Assembly (NCBI GenBank): GCA_004551485.1
Contig: SBLD01000018.1
Location: 1-64,000, forward strand
DNA: 64,000 bases
From: Billgrantia azerbaijanica
GTDB taxonomy: Bacteria; Pseudomonadota; Gammaproteobacteria; Pseudomonadales; Halomonadaceae
Reading direction: 5' to 3'
Positions 16,508 to 24,855 of the stretch are shown in pieces. Under the pieces are notes generated by a model. It was not told the DNA's origin. It did not search any database and saw only the letters and a program-made list of their open reading frames with translations. Position 1 is the stretch's first letter; each line of letters begins with the position of its first letter. The translations under genes were made by a program, and so were the position numbers.

Positions 16508-16759
16508 ATCCCAGCCGGCTCAAGCCTGTTCAGCCGATCGCGGTCGGGACGATCGAGACGGCGACGAGCGCACCGCGCAGGTCCCGCCGCCAGCTGCTCC
16601 GCACCGACCCGGGCATGCGCAGAGACGTCATATCGATACTCCATGGGAGGGTTCCCGGCGGCGCGGCATTGTCGCCCGCGGCACCGATCGGCAAAATTTG
16701 GGAGGCTGCTTACCACGGCCACCACCGGTCGAACGTTTTACCCTCTCACGGAGGCACCC

Positions 16760-17353
16760 ATGGCCGAGATCCAGCTGACGACCTGCCAGGGCCAGGCCAT
16801 CGCACCACACCTGGACGACCTGGCGCGACTGCGCATTCGCGTCTTCCGCGACTTCCCCTACCTCTACGACGGCGACTTCGACTACGAGGCGACCTACCTG
16901 CGCCGCTACGCCGAGTGCCCGGACAGCCTCTTCGTGCTCGCCTTCGACGGCGACAGCCTGGTCGGCGCCTCCACCGGCATGCCGCTCACCGATGACGTGG
17001 CGGAGTTCCGTGCTCCCTTCGAACGGGCCGGCTACGACATCGCCCAGGTCTTCTACTACGGCGAATCGGTGCTGTTGCCGGAGTACCGCGGCCGCGGCAT
17101 CGGCAAGGCCTTCATGGTCGAACGGGAGGGGCATGCCGCCCGGCAAGGCTTCTCCCTCGTCGCCTTCTGCGCCGTGGAGCGCCCCGACGACCACCCGCTG
17201 AAGCCGGAGGGCTACGTGCCGCTGCACGGCTTCTGGCGCGCCCAGGGCTACGAGCGCCAGCCCGAGCTGACCACCACCTTCCACTGGAAAGACATCGACC
17301 AGGACGAGGAGACCGACAAGCCCATGGTGTTCTGGCTCAAGTCGCTGGGCTGA
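16760..17353 (+). CDS. GNAT-family N-acetyltransferase
   Basis: A 197-residue acetyltransferase. The acetyl-CoA-binding motif A is seen in ESVLLPEYRGRGIGKAFMVEREGHA (R/Q-x-x-G-x-G/A form), after the beta strands carrying LFVLAFDGDSLVGASTGMPL. The start has GGAGG five bases upstream. It is a paralog of the damaged copy at 15423 and lies behind the nitrilase-family gene, suggesting that the hydrolase and acetyltransferase act on related amine or amide compounds. The acceptor substrate is unknown. Confidence 0.92.
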   Translation: MAEIQLTTCQGQAIAPHLDDLARLRIRVFRDFPYLYDGDFDYEATYLRRYAECPDSLFVLAFDGDSLVGASTGMPLTDDVAEFRAPFERAGYDIAQVFYYGESVLLPEYRGRGIGKAFMVEREGHAARQGFSLVAFCAVERPDDHPLKPEGYVPLHGFWRAQGYERQPELTTTFHWKDIDQDEETDKPMVFWLKSLG

Positions 17354-17397
17354 TAGGGCAATCGCAGTTGATGGCACCAACGGTAGAGAGAGGCAGA

Positions 17398-17489
17398 GTG
17401 GGAGGCCGGCTCTACCGGGCGAAGACGCCGAAAGGCGCCCAGATCGGGCAGCGCTGCGCGCTGCTTCGCGAGCTGAAGCTCCCTCCCAC
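17398..17489. repeat. REP-like palindromic element, 92 bp
   Basis: The ends are perfect 8-base inverted repeats, GTGGGAGG (17398-17405) and CCTCCCAC (17482-17489). Inside are further short stems, such as CGCC-GAAA-GGCG and GAGCT-GA-AGCTC. It lies between the GNAT gene and the proS promoter. Sequences beginning GTGGGAG are typical of REP elements in pseudomonads and relatives, so this is probably a paired REP unit; genome copy number cannot be seen here. Confidence 0.55.
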
Positions 17490-17528
17490 AAAATAACTTC
17501 GATAGCCCTGGTTGGAGTGACCCGCCTT

Positions 17529-17557
17529 TTGCCGCCGTTGGCGCATGACCGTACAAT
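17529..17557 (+). promoter_or_regulatory. Promoter of proS
   Basis: TTGCCG (17529-17534) and TACAAT (17552-17557) with a 17-base spacer, about 65 bases before the proS ATG. Good sigma-70 match (4/6 and 5/6) at ideal spacing. Confidence 0.6.
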
Positions 17558-17621
17558 GCGGGGTCATTGCGGCCGACTCGCGGCCCATCCCGTTTGACGA
17601 GACCGAGGAACCGCCGGACCC

Positions 17622-19343
17622 ATGCGCGCCACTCAACTGTTGATCGCCACCCTCAAGGAAACGCCCGCCGACGCCGAGATCGTCAGCCACCAGCTGATGC
17701 TGCGCGCCGGCCTGATCCGCCGCCTCACCTCCGGCCTCTACACCTGGCTGCCGATGGGCCTGAAGACCCTGCGCAAGGTGGAGCGCATCGTGCGCGAGGA
17801 GATGGACCGCGCTGGTGCCCAGGAGGTGCTGATGCCGGCGGTGCAGCCCGCCGAGCTGTGGCAGGAGTCCGGCCGCTGGGAGCAGTACGGCCCCGAGTTG
17901 CTGCGCCTCAAGGACCGCCACGAGCGCGACTACTGCGTCGGCCCCACCCACGAGGAGGTGATCACCGACCTGATGCGCAAGGAGCTCTCCAGCTACAAGC
18001 AGCTGCCGGCCAACTTCTACCAGATCCAGACCAAGTTCCGCGACGAGATCCGCCCGCGCTTCGGGGTGATGCGCGCCCGCGAGTTCATCATGAAGGACGC
18101 CTACTCCTTCCACGTCGACCAGGCCTCCCTGCAGGAGACCTACCAGGTGATGTACGACGCCTACACGCGCATCTTCACCCGCCTGGGGCTCGACTTCCGC
18201 GCCGTGCTCGCCGACACCGGCGCCATCGGCGGCACCGATTCCCACGAGTTCCACGTGCTGGCCGACTCCGGCGAGGACGCCATCGTCTTCTCCACCGAGT
18301 CCGACTACGCCGCCAACATGGAAAAGGCCGAGGCGCTGCCCGCGCCGCTCGGCACCACGCCGGAGCGCCCCGCTCCGAGCGAGGAGCTGCGCCTGGTCGA
18401 CACGCCGCACGCCCGCACCATTGCTGCCCTGGTGGAGCAGCACGGCCTGCCCATCGAGAAGACCCTCAAGACGCTGATGGTGCATGGCGCCGAGGGCGGC
18501 CTGATCGCCCTGCTGGTGCGCGGCGACCACGAGCTCAACGAGATCAAGGCCGAGCACCTGCCGGAAGTGGCCACGCCGCTGACCATGGCCAACGAGGAGG
18601 AGATCCGCGAGGCGGTGGGCGCCGGCCCCGGCTCGCTGGGGCCGGTGAACCTCGACATGCCGATCGTCATCGACCGCAGCGTGGCGCTGATGAGCGACTT
18701 CGGCGCCGGCGCCAACGTCGACGGCAAGCACTACTTCGGCATCAACTGGGAGCGCGACGTGCCGCTGCCCAAGGTGGCCGACCTGCGCAACGTGGTGGAG
18801 GGCGACCCCTCGCCGGACGGCCGGGGCGTGCTCGCCATCAAGCGCGGCATCGAGGTGGGCCACGTCTTCCAGCTGGGCAAGAAGTACTCCGAGGCGATGA
18901 ACGCCACCGTGCTCGGCGACGCAGGGCGCGCCGTCCATCCCTGGATGGGCTGCTACGGCATCGGCGTGACCCGCGTGGTGGCCGCCGCCATCGAGCAGAA
19001 CCACGACGACGCCGGCATCATCTGGCCCGACGCCATCGCCCCCTTCCACATCGCCCTGGTGCCGATGAACGCCCACAAGTCGCAGCGCGTGCGCGAGGAG
19101 TCGGAGAAGCTCTACGCCGAGCTCACCGACGCAGGCTACGAGGTGCTGCTCGACGACCGCGACCTGCGCCCCGGCGTGAAGTTCGCCGACCAGGAGCTGA
19201 CCGGCATCCCCCACCGCCTGGTGGTGGGCGACCGCGGTCTTGACAAGGGCGAGCTGGAGTACAAGGGACGCCGTGACAGTGACGCCACCATGGTGCCGGC
19301 GGAGCAGATCCTCGAGTTCCTGCGCGAGACCATCAAGCGTTAA
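17622..19343 (+). CDS. proS: Prolyl-tRNA synthetase
   Basis: A 573-residue class II synthetase of the bacterial ProS type. It charges tRNA-Pro with proline in the cytoplasm. Class II motifs are visible: motif 1 region [45 protein letters not shown], motif 2 [26 protein letters not shown], and motif 3 [17 protein letters not shown]. The editing (YbaK-like) domain sits between motifs 2 and 3, and the anticodon-binding domain with [23 protein letters not shown] ends the protein. Length equals that of E. coli ProS (572). A sigma-70 promoter lies upstream. The 3' end seems to overlap the next gene. Confidence 0.97.
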   Translation: MRATQLLIATLKETPADAEIVSHQLMLRAGLIRRLTSGLYTWLPMGLKTLRKVERIVREEMDRAGAQEVLMPAVQPAELWQESGRWEQYGPELLRLKDRHERDYCVGPTHEEVITDLMRKELSSYKQLPANFYQIQTKFRDEIRPRFGVMRAREFIMKDAYSFHVDQASLQETYQVMYDAYTRIFTRLGLDFRAVLADTGAIGGTDSHEFHVLADSGEDAIVFSTESDYAANMEKAEALPAPLGTTPERPAPSEELRLVDTPHARTIAALVEQHGLPIEKTLKTLMVHGAEGGLIALLVRGDHELNEIKAEHLPEVATPLTMANEEEIREAVGAGPGSLGPVNLDMPIVIDRSVALMSDFGAGANVDGKHYFGINWERDVPLPKVADLRNVVEGDPSPDGRGVLAIKRGIEVGHVFQLGKKYSEAMNATVLGDAGRAVHPWMGCYGIGVTRVVAAAIEQNHDDAGIIWPDAIAPFHIALVPMNAHKSQRVREESEKLYAELTDAGYEVLLDDRDLRPGVKFADQELTGIPHRLVVGDRGLDKGELEYKGRRDSDATMVPAEQILEFLRETIKR

Positions 19344-19959
19344 GCACTGGCAGGCCATCGCCCTGGCCGCGACGGCCTGCCTGCCGCTGCCCGCCGGCGC
19401 CGAGACGCCGAATTTCCTGACCGCCCTGCCCCAGGCACCTGCGGCTCAGGCGCGGCCAGCGTCGCTGCGCGACACCCTGGAGGACCTGCGCCAGGCGACC
19501 CCGCCGCCGGCGCAGATCTGGGCCGCCCGCCAGTGGCTGAACGCCATGGAGCCGCGCCTCGCGCGCTTCATCGCCGACGCCGGGCAGCGCCGCGCCCTGC
19601 TGCAGCGGCTCTACCAGGAAGCCAAGCTCGCCGGCCTGGCGCCGGAGCTGGTGCTGGCGGTGATCGAGGTGGAGAGCGCCTTTCGCGCCGACGCCGTCTC
19701 CTCCGCCGGCGCCGTGGGGCTGATGCAGATCATGCCGTTCTGGATCCGCGAGCTGGGCCTGCCCGCCGACGACCTCAAGGACCCGTGGCGCAACCTGCGC
19801 TACGGCTGCACCATCCTCGCCCACTACCTGGCCACAGAGGGCGGCGACCTCACCCGTGCGCTGGCCCGCTACAACGGCAGCCGCGGCGAGACCTGGTATC
19901 CCGAGCGGGTGCTGCGCGCCTGGCAGCGCCACTGGCGCCCGGACGCGACGGCCCGCTGA
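19279..19959 (+). CDS. Soluble-type lytic transglycosylase (SLT domain), start uncertain
   Basis: A ~226-residue periplasmic protein. The SLT domain shows the catalytic Glu in [11 protein letters not shown], then [13 protein letters not shown], and ends with LARYNGSRG, the variant of the usual YNxG motif. It cleaves peptidoglycan between MurNAc and GlcNAc. A hydrophobic export segment ([16 protein letters not shown]) ends just before the mature region. No ATG exists in a sensible place: GTG at 19273 or 19279 or TTG at 19240 all lie inside proS, giving an overlap of at least 65 bases and an unusually long basic leader. The GTG at 19279 is a best guess; translational coupling to proS is likely. 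Confidence 0.8.
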   Translation: MTPPWCRRSRSSSSCARPSSVKHWQAIALAATACLPLPAGAETPNFLTALPQAPAAQARPASLRDTLEDLRQATPPPAQIWAARQWLNAMEPRLARFIADAGQRRALLQRLYQEAKLAGLAPELVLAVIEVESAFRADAVSSAGAVGLMQIMPFWIRELGLPADDLKDPWRNLRYGCTILAHYLATEGGDLTRALARYNGSRGETWYPERVLRAWQRHWRPDATAR

Positions 19960-20020
19960 GGGCAAGGCGCGACAAGCCTGGCCGTGAAAGCGCCCCGGCG
20001 GGGCCACTCGCAAAAAAAGC

Positions 20021-20049
20021 AAAAAAAAGCCGACCCAATTGGGTCGGCT
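20021..20049 (-). terminator. Rho-independent terminator of the small membrane-protein gene
   Basis: A perfect palindrome (AGCCGACCC-AATT-GGGTCGGCT, 20028-20049) with eight A residues on its left, which read as a U-run on the minus strand. It lies about 50 bases beyond the stop of the 38-residue gene. On the plus strand no T-run follows. Confidence 0.85.
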
Positions 20050-20099
20050 ACACTGGGGGGAAAATCCCCCCTCCCCTGACGACTTGGTGCCTGCTGGAC

Positions 20100-20216
20100 T
20101 CAGTGGCGCTTCTTGCGACGGTGATCGCGAAGCACGAACCCGACCCAGCCAGCCATGAAGGCAATCATCATTCCGACGGTGACCAGGCCAAAGATTACGG
20201 CGTCATCCCAGTACAT
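20100..20216 (-). CDS. Small single-span membrane protein, 38 aa
   Basis: A short gene beginning MYWDDAVIFGLVTVGMMIAF, with one hydrophobic helix of about 22 residues and a very basic tail (RDHRRKKRH) that should stay in the cytoplasm. The ATG at 20216 has a GGGAG site upstream; the frame is open to 20288, but the upstream part is unconvincing. It has its own strong terminator at 20021-20049, which supports it being expressed. No family is recognised. Such short basic-tailed proteins often bind or adjust a larger membrane complex, but nothing here shows which. Confidence 0.6.
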   Translation of the reverse strand: MYWDDAVIFGLVTVGMMIAFMAGWVGFVLRDHRRKKRH

Positions 20217-20363
20217 GGTGCGGCTCTCCCGTCTCGTGATGTGTTGGGAGAACTGTAGCCCGACAGCGGCGGAAGAAAACTGACCCAAGTCAATTCAGCG
20301 GGCGCGCATATTGGCTGCCGGTCGCAAACTTGATGCAGGTCAGTTTTCAAGGCACTGGCGTGC

Positions 20364-20870
20364 TCAGGGGGCCTTGCGGTCCTCGACCTGGGCGGGATCG
20401 ACATCCGGGGGAAGGGGGTGGCCCTTGGCGAGTTCGGCGCGATTGGCCTCGCGCACCTCGAGGACCTCGAGCCGATAGTGCAGGACCTGGCCCGCCAGCG
20501 GGTGGTTGGTATCGATGCGTACCCGGTCGTCGGCGACGTCGAGCACGGTGACGATCTCCGGGCCGTCATCGCCCGGGGTCTGGAAGCGCATGCCCGGCGC
20601 CAGCTCCTCGACCGGGAAGGCGTCACGGCCGACCTCGCGCACCAGCGCCTCGTCACGCTCGCCATAGGCGTCGGCGGGGGCGAGGGTCACGTCGAGCGAC
20701 GCGCCCGTCTCGTGGCCGTCCAGGGCGTTCTCCAGGCCGGCGAGGATGTTGTCGTGGCCGTGCAGGTACTCCAGGGGCTGTGCGCGGCTGCGCGAATCGT
20801 CGAGCACGCGGCCCTGGTCGTCGCTGAGCACGTAGTGCAGGGTCACGACCCGTTGCGGGGCGATCATCAT
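20364..20870 (-). CDS. FKBP-type peptidyl-prolyl isomerase, SlyD-like
   Basis: A 168-residue protein. The FKBP core is split by an insert-in-flap domain as in SlyD: VTLHYVLSDDQGRVLDDSR, PLEYLHGHDNILAGLENALDG, then TLAPADAYGERD...VREVGRDAFPV, and DTNHPLAGQVLHYRLEVLEVREA. The last segment (NHPLAG) is the SlyD/FkpB signature. It speeds cis-trans isomerisation of prolines and acts as a chaperone. The His-rich metal-binding tail of E. coli SlyD is missing; the tail here is GHPLPPDVDPAQVEDRKAP. The start at 20870 has GGAG eight bases upstream. It is downstream of rfaH on the same strand with a 34-base gap. Confidence 0.92.
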   Translation of the reverse strand: MMIAPQRVVTLHYVLSDDQGRVLDDSRSRAQPLEYLHGHDNILAGLENALDGHETGASLDVTLAPADAYGERDEALVREVGRDAFPVEELAPGMRFQTPGDDGPEIVTVLDVADDRVRIDTNHPLAGQVLHYRLEVLEVREANRAELAKGHPLPPDVDPAQVEDRKAP

Positions 20871-20904
20871 GGGGTTCTCCAGTAGCTGATGGGGCGAGAC
20901 GGCC

Positions 20905-21435
20905 TCACTCCTGGCGGCGTAGCTGGGCGACGGCCATCTCCAGGCGCTGCTGGCGCTGCAGCAGGTTGAGCAACACCACGGCACGCTCCTCGCCGTGATG
21001 GGTGACGAAGACCGCACACAGGTCCTTGAACGGCCCCTCGGTGATCTCGACCATCTCGCCGGCACGGAAATAGACGTTGGCGGGGTCGTCCTGCGCCTCG
21101 CTGCCATGACGGCGCAACGTCTCGATCAGGGCGTCCTCCACCGGCAGCGGCTGATCGCCGAAGGTGACGATCTTGAGCACGCCGCGGGTGGAGCGGATCG
21201 GCCGCCAGTTGCTGGCTACCCGATCCAGGCGGACGAACAGATAGTAGGGAAAGAGCGGCTCGCTGATCCATTCGAGCTTGCCGCGGCGCTTCTTCTGCAC
21301 CTCCAGCACCGGGTGGAAGACCTCGAAGCCCTGGTTGCCCAGATGCTCGCTGGCCCGGAAGGACTCCCCGCCCTTGCACTGGATCGCGTACCAGCGCGGC
21401 ACATCGTCGTCGTGCTGTGTGTCGGGATCGCTCAT
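20905..21435 (-). CDS. rfaH: Transcription antitermination protein RfaH (NusG paralog)
   Basis: A 176-residue NusG-like protein. The N-terminal NGN domain starts RWYAIQCKGGESFRASEHLGNQGFEVFHP and continues with EPLFPYYLFVRL, and a KOW segment follows (GEMVEITEGPFKDLCAVFVTHHGEERAVVLLN). The RfaH features are the single-copy setting outside the secE-nusG locus and the CKGGESFRASEHL helix. RfaH is recruited to RNA polymerase at an ops element to allow transcription of long envelope operons. No ops sequence (GGCGGTAGCGT-like) was found in this window. The ATG at 21435 is chosen because homologs start close to the RWYAIQC strand. It is divergent from the AmpG-like gene. Confidence 0.88.
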   Translation of the reverse strand: MSDPDTQHDDDVPRWYAIQCKGGESFRASEHLGNQGFEVFHPVLEVQKKRRGKLEWISEPLFPYYLFVRLDRVASNWRPIRSTRGVLKIVTFGDQPLPVEDALIETLRRHGSEAQDDPANVYFRAGEMVEITEGPFKDLCAVFVTHHGEERAVVLLNLLQRQQRLEMAVAQLRRQE

Positions 21436-21535
21436 GGCACTCCTTTCGGCTGGTATCACTGCTGGGGCTCTGCAACAATCCGTCGCTGCAGTTCGTCGCC
21501 CCGCCTGGCGGCCGTAGCCCCCGGGCGGCGCCATT

Positions 21536-21551
21536 CTACCATCGATGATAG
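21536..21551. promoter_or_regulatory. 16-bp palindrome in the rfaH / AmpG-like divergent region
   Basis: CTACCATCGATGATAG is symmetric around CATCGATG with outer CTA/TAG arms. It lies between two divergent starts and might bind a regulator, but it is short and may be chance. Confidence 0.3.
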
Positions 21552-21599
21552 GCAGCTAGGGGCCCCTGTCGCCACCGACCTGCCGGGAGCCTGCCCCGA

Positions 21600-22967
21600 A
21601 TGACCACCCCCGTCGCCCGTCGCAGCTGGCGGGCCGCCCTGGCCATCTACCGCCGCCCGCCGGTCGTGACCATGCTGTTCCTGGGCTTCTCGGCCGGCCT
21701 GCCCTTCCTGCTGGTGTTCTCGACGCTCTCCGCCTGGCTGCGCAGCGACGGCGTGGAAGTGGCCGCGATCGGGTTCTTCTCGTGGATCGGCATCCTCTAT
21801 TCGATCAAGTTCTTCTGGGCGCCGGTGGTCGACCGCCTGGCGCTGCCGCTGCTCACCCGCCTCTTCGGCCAGCGCCGCGGCTGGATGCTGCTGGGCCAGG
21901 CGATGATCGCTGCCGGGCTGGCGGGGCTGGCGAGTCTCGATCCGGTGGGCCACCTGCCCCTGGTGGCCGCCTTCGCCCTGCTGGTGGCCTTCGGCTCGGC
22001 GACCCAGGACATCGCCATTGATGCCTTCCGCATCGAGTCGGCGCCGGATGACGTTCAGGCGGCCATGGCCTCGACCTACATCATCGGCTACCGCGGCGGG
22101 CTGCTGGCCGCCGGCGCCGGGGCGCTCTACGTGGCCTCCTGGCTCTCCTGGGAGGCGGCCTACCTGACCATGGCCGCGCTGGTCGGCGTGGGCGTGCTCA
22201 CCGTGCTGGTGCGCCCCGAGCCCGAGCGCCTGTCGCTGACCACCCAACTGATCCACGAGCCGCGGGTGCGCGCCTTCGTGCGCCACAGCCGCGGCCGCCC
22301 CAGGGCGCTGCGCCGCCTGGGTGCCTGGCTGATCGGCGCGGTGGTGTGCCCCTTCACCGACTTCTTCACCCGCCACCGCCGCAAGGCGCTGTGGCTGCTG
22401 CTGTTCATCGCGGTGTTTCGCATCAGCGACCTGGCCATGGCCTCCATGGCCAACCCGCTCTACATCGACCTGGGCTTCTCGCTTGCCACCATCGCCAACG
22501 TCACCAACATCTTCGGCATCGCCATGAGCATCGGCGGCGGCATCCTCGGCGGCCTGCTGGTGGCGCGCTACGGCATCGGGCCGATCCTGGTGCTGGGGGC
22601 CGTCGCCGCCACGTTCACCAACCTGCTGTTCGTCGCCCTGACGCTGGCGGGCGAGAGCCTGCCCTGGCTGGTGACCACCATCATCGGCGACAACCTGGCC
22701 AACGGCCTGGCCAGCGCGGTGTTCATCGCCTTCCTGTCGAGCCTCACCTCGCGGGCCTACACGGCGACCCAGTACGCACTCTTCTCGTCGCTGATGACCC
22801 TGCCGGGCAAGTTCCTGAGCGGCTTCGGCGGCCTGGTGGTGGCCGCCGAGGGCTACGCCCCGTTCTTCGCGATCGCCTCGGCGCTGGGGCTGCCCGCCAT
22901 CGCGCTGGCGATCTGGATCAGCCGCGACCGTACGCTGGTGCCGCCACCAGCGCCGCGTACGGCCTGA
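21600..22967 (+). CDS. AmpG-family MFS transporter (muropeptide permease-like)
   Basis: A 455-residue major-facilitator protein with 12 predicted helices. AmpG hallmarks are present: FLGFSAGLPFLLVFSTLSAWLR in helix 1, GFFSWIGILYSIKFFWAPVVDR in helix 2, and ATQDIAIDAFRIE after helix 4. AmpG imports GlcNAc-anhydroMurNAc peptides released by lytic transglycosylases for cell-wall recycling. A transglycosylase gene lies 1.6 kb upstream, though not in the same transcript. The end of the gene is 10 bases from the convergent SEC-C gene. Substrate is inferred from family. Confidence 0.88.
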   Translation: MTTPVARRSWRAALAIYRRPPVVTMLFLGFSAGLPFLLVFSTLSAWLRSDGVEVAAIGFFSWIGILYSIKFFWAPVVDRLALPLLTRLFGQRRGWMLLGQAMIAAGLAGLASLDPVGHLPLVAAFALLVAFGSATQDIAIDAFRIESAPDDVQAAMASTYIIGYRGGLLAAGAGALYVASWLSWEAAYLTMAALVGVGVLTVLVRPEPERLSLTTQLIHEPRVRAFVRHSRGRPRALRRLGAWLIGAVVCPFTDFFTRHRRKALWLLLFIAVFRISDLAMASMANPLYIDLGFSLATIANVTNIFGIAMSIGGGILGGLLVARYGIGPILVLGAVAATFTNLLFVALTLAGESLPWLVTTIIGDNLANGLASAVFIAFLSSLTSRAYTATQYALFSSLMTLPGKFLSGFGGLVVAAEGYAPFFAIASALGLPAIALAIWISRDRTLVPPPAPRTA

Positions 22968-22977
22968 GCCACGGCGC

Positions 22978-24807
22978 TCAGACGAGCTGCGCGCGCAGCC
23001 ACTCCAGGGCACCGGGCGTGGCGCGCCACTGATCGCGCATCAGGGTGCGGTACTGCCAGGCCTCGGCGCGGCTGCCCGGCTCGGCGGCGCCGTCCGGCCC
23101 GGCGGACACCGGGCGCGGGTTCTCGGCGCACAGCATGCCCGGGGCATGGTCGTTGTGCCGCCTCACCTCGGCCAAGGCGTCGACGGCCTCCTCGCGGCGC
23201 CCCAGGCGGAACAGCGCCAGGACACGCCCCATGAGCAGGCCGAGCACCGCCACGCTGTCGAGGTAGCGCTCGGTCATGGCCAGCGCCTCGCGGTCGCGGC
23301 CCTCGCGCAGCAGCTGATCGAGCACCAGTTCCTGCAGGCCCAGGCTGTCCTGGTCGTCCAGCGCCAGCAGCCGCTCGGCGAGCTGCCGGGAGCGCGCCCG
23401 GGCCCCGCGCTCCATCCCCACCACCAGGGCGAGACCGGTACGCAGCAGCACGGCGTTGTCGGCGCGCTCCCACAGGAAGGAGCCGTCGCCGGCATCGCGG
23501 ACGCGCTCCAGCCAGCGCTCCAGGCGGTCGGCCAGCGGCTCGAAGAGGCTCGGCGACATCCACGGCAGGCTGCCGAAGCGACTGGTCAGCGCCAGCGCCA
23601 GCGACTGCACCACGCGCGGGGCGTCCAGCCACTCGGGGTGCGCGCACAGTTCGCGCAGCCAATCGCCGGCATGGGGCCAGGGATCGTCCTCGAAGCCCAT
23701 GGCGCTCTCCTCGTCCACGGCCACCACGAAGTGCGCCTGCCAGCCGGCGAACAGGGTGTCCTCGCGCGCGCTGGCGTGGTACTCGAGCTCGCCCGCGTCG
23801 TTGATGCGCACGTCCAGCGCCGGCGCTGCCGGCAGCTCGGCGAGCAGCGCCTGCAGGGCGGCGAGCGGCTCGGCGAGGTCCTCCTCGGCATTGAGCAACT
23901 GGTCGGCGAGCGTGGCCCCGGGATTGTCGGCCAGGTCGGCGAGGAACTGCAGCTGGTCCGGGTCGAGCTCGCCCTGGCGTGCCAGACGGCGGAACCAGAA
24001 GCGCGATCGCTCGGCGGCCTCCTGCTCGTGCCCCTCATGGAGCAGCAGCATCGCCTCGACATAGGCCAGGGTCGGCGAGTCGGGCAGCGCCTGCTGGGCG
24101 CGCACGAAGGCGTCGCGCGCGCTGTCCAGGTCGTCGTTGTCGAGGTGCATCAGGCACAGCCGCTCGAGCGCCACGCCGCGCAGGAACAACGGCCCGCGCT
24201 CGAGCACCTCGTCGAGCAGCGCCGTGCGCTTGCGGATGAAACCGCGCTCCTGGTAGAGGTCGATCAGCAGCTCGAAGGCCGGCTCGGCCTGTTCGGGCAG
24301 CCGCGACCAGTCGGCACGCTGGAAGAGCGCCTCGAGGATCTGCTGGGCACGGCCGCGCTGGCCGGTCTCGGCGGCGATCAGCCCGGCCTCGAGCAGCGCC
24401 TGGGCCGGGGCGCGACCGCTCGCCAGCGCGGCCTTGAGCGTGGCACCGGTCCAGTCGCGCAGCGAGAGCATCCACATCAGGTGGTCGGGAATCTCTCCGG
24501 GCAGGGTCACCGCTCCGCAGCAGTGCTTGGTCTTGCGCCCGGAATCGCACCAGCAGGGCTCGTTGCGCCCGGGACGGGCCAGCGGCTCGCAGGCGAAATC
24601 GAGGCGCTCCAGCGGGGTCTGCGACCACAGCTCCGGCGCCAGCGCCTGGGCCAGGGGCAGGTTGCCGCCCAGCTGGGCCACGCCCTTTTCGCGCGCCCAG
24701 GCCATCAGCGTCGGGTAGTGCTCGTCTTCACGGATCGCCGCCAGGGCGCCCGTGGCAAACCCCAGCAGCTGTTCCACCCATACTGCCAGCATCGCCGTCT
24801 CCGCCAT
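22978..24807 (-). CDS. Large SEC-C motif protein with repeat-rich body
   Basis: A 609-residue cytoplasmic protein. Residues 85-97 form a zinc-binding SEC-C motif (CWCDSGRKTKHCC), the type found at the end of SecA, but here it sits near the N-terminus. The rest is acidic and helical with TPR-like stretches (LLEAGLIAAETGQRGRAQQILEALF; RDAFVRAQQALPDSPTLAYVEAMLLLHEGHEQEAAE). No catalytic motif is seen. SEC-C can bind SecB or other partners, so a scaffold or chaperone-adaptor role is conceivable. It converges on the AmpG-like gene with a 10-base gap. The function is unknown. Confidence 0.8.
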   Translation of the reverse strand: MAETAMLAVWVEQLLGFATGALAAIREDEHYPTLMAWAREKGVAQLGGNLPLAQALAPELWSQTPLERLDFACEPLARPGRNEPCWCDSGRKTKHCCGAVTLPGEIPDHLMWMLSLRDWTGATLKAALASGRAPAQALLEAGLIAAETGQRGRAQQILEALFQRADWSRLPEQAEPAFELLIDLYQERGFIRKRTALLDEVLERGPLFLRGVALERLCLMHLDNDDLDSARDAFVRAQQALPDSPTLAYVEAMLLLHEGHEQEAAERSRFWFRRLARQGELDPDQLQFLADLADNPGATLADQLLNAEEDLAEPLAALQALLAELPAAPALDVRINDAGELEYHASAREDTLFAGWQAHFVVAVDEESAMGFEDDPWPHAGDWLRELCAHPEWLDAPRVVQSLALALTSRFGSLPWMSPSLFEPLADRLERWLERVRDAGDGSFLWERADNAVLLRTGLALVVGMERGARARSRQLAERLLALDDQDSLGLQELVLDQLLREGRDREALAMTERYLDSVAVLGLLMGRVLALFRLGRREEAVDALAEVRRHNDHAPGMLCAENPRPVSAGPDGAAEPGSRAEAWQYRTLMRDQWRATPGALEWLRAQLV

Positions 24808-24855
24808 CCAAAAATCCGCACAGTCTAACAGCCCGCCGTCGCTGTGAGCAGCCGC

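Noticed and set aside
16508-16759. Possible short gene on the minus strand between the nitrilase and GNAT genes
   Set aside because: The predicted peptide is Arg/Ala-rich with no motif, and no ribosome site is convincing.
20905-21435. Search for an ops element of RfaH in the window
   Set aside because: No GGCGGTAGCGT-like sequence was found in front of any operon here.
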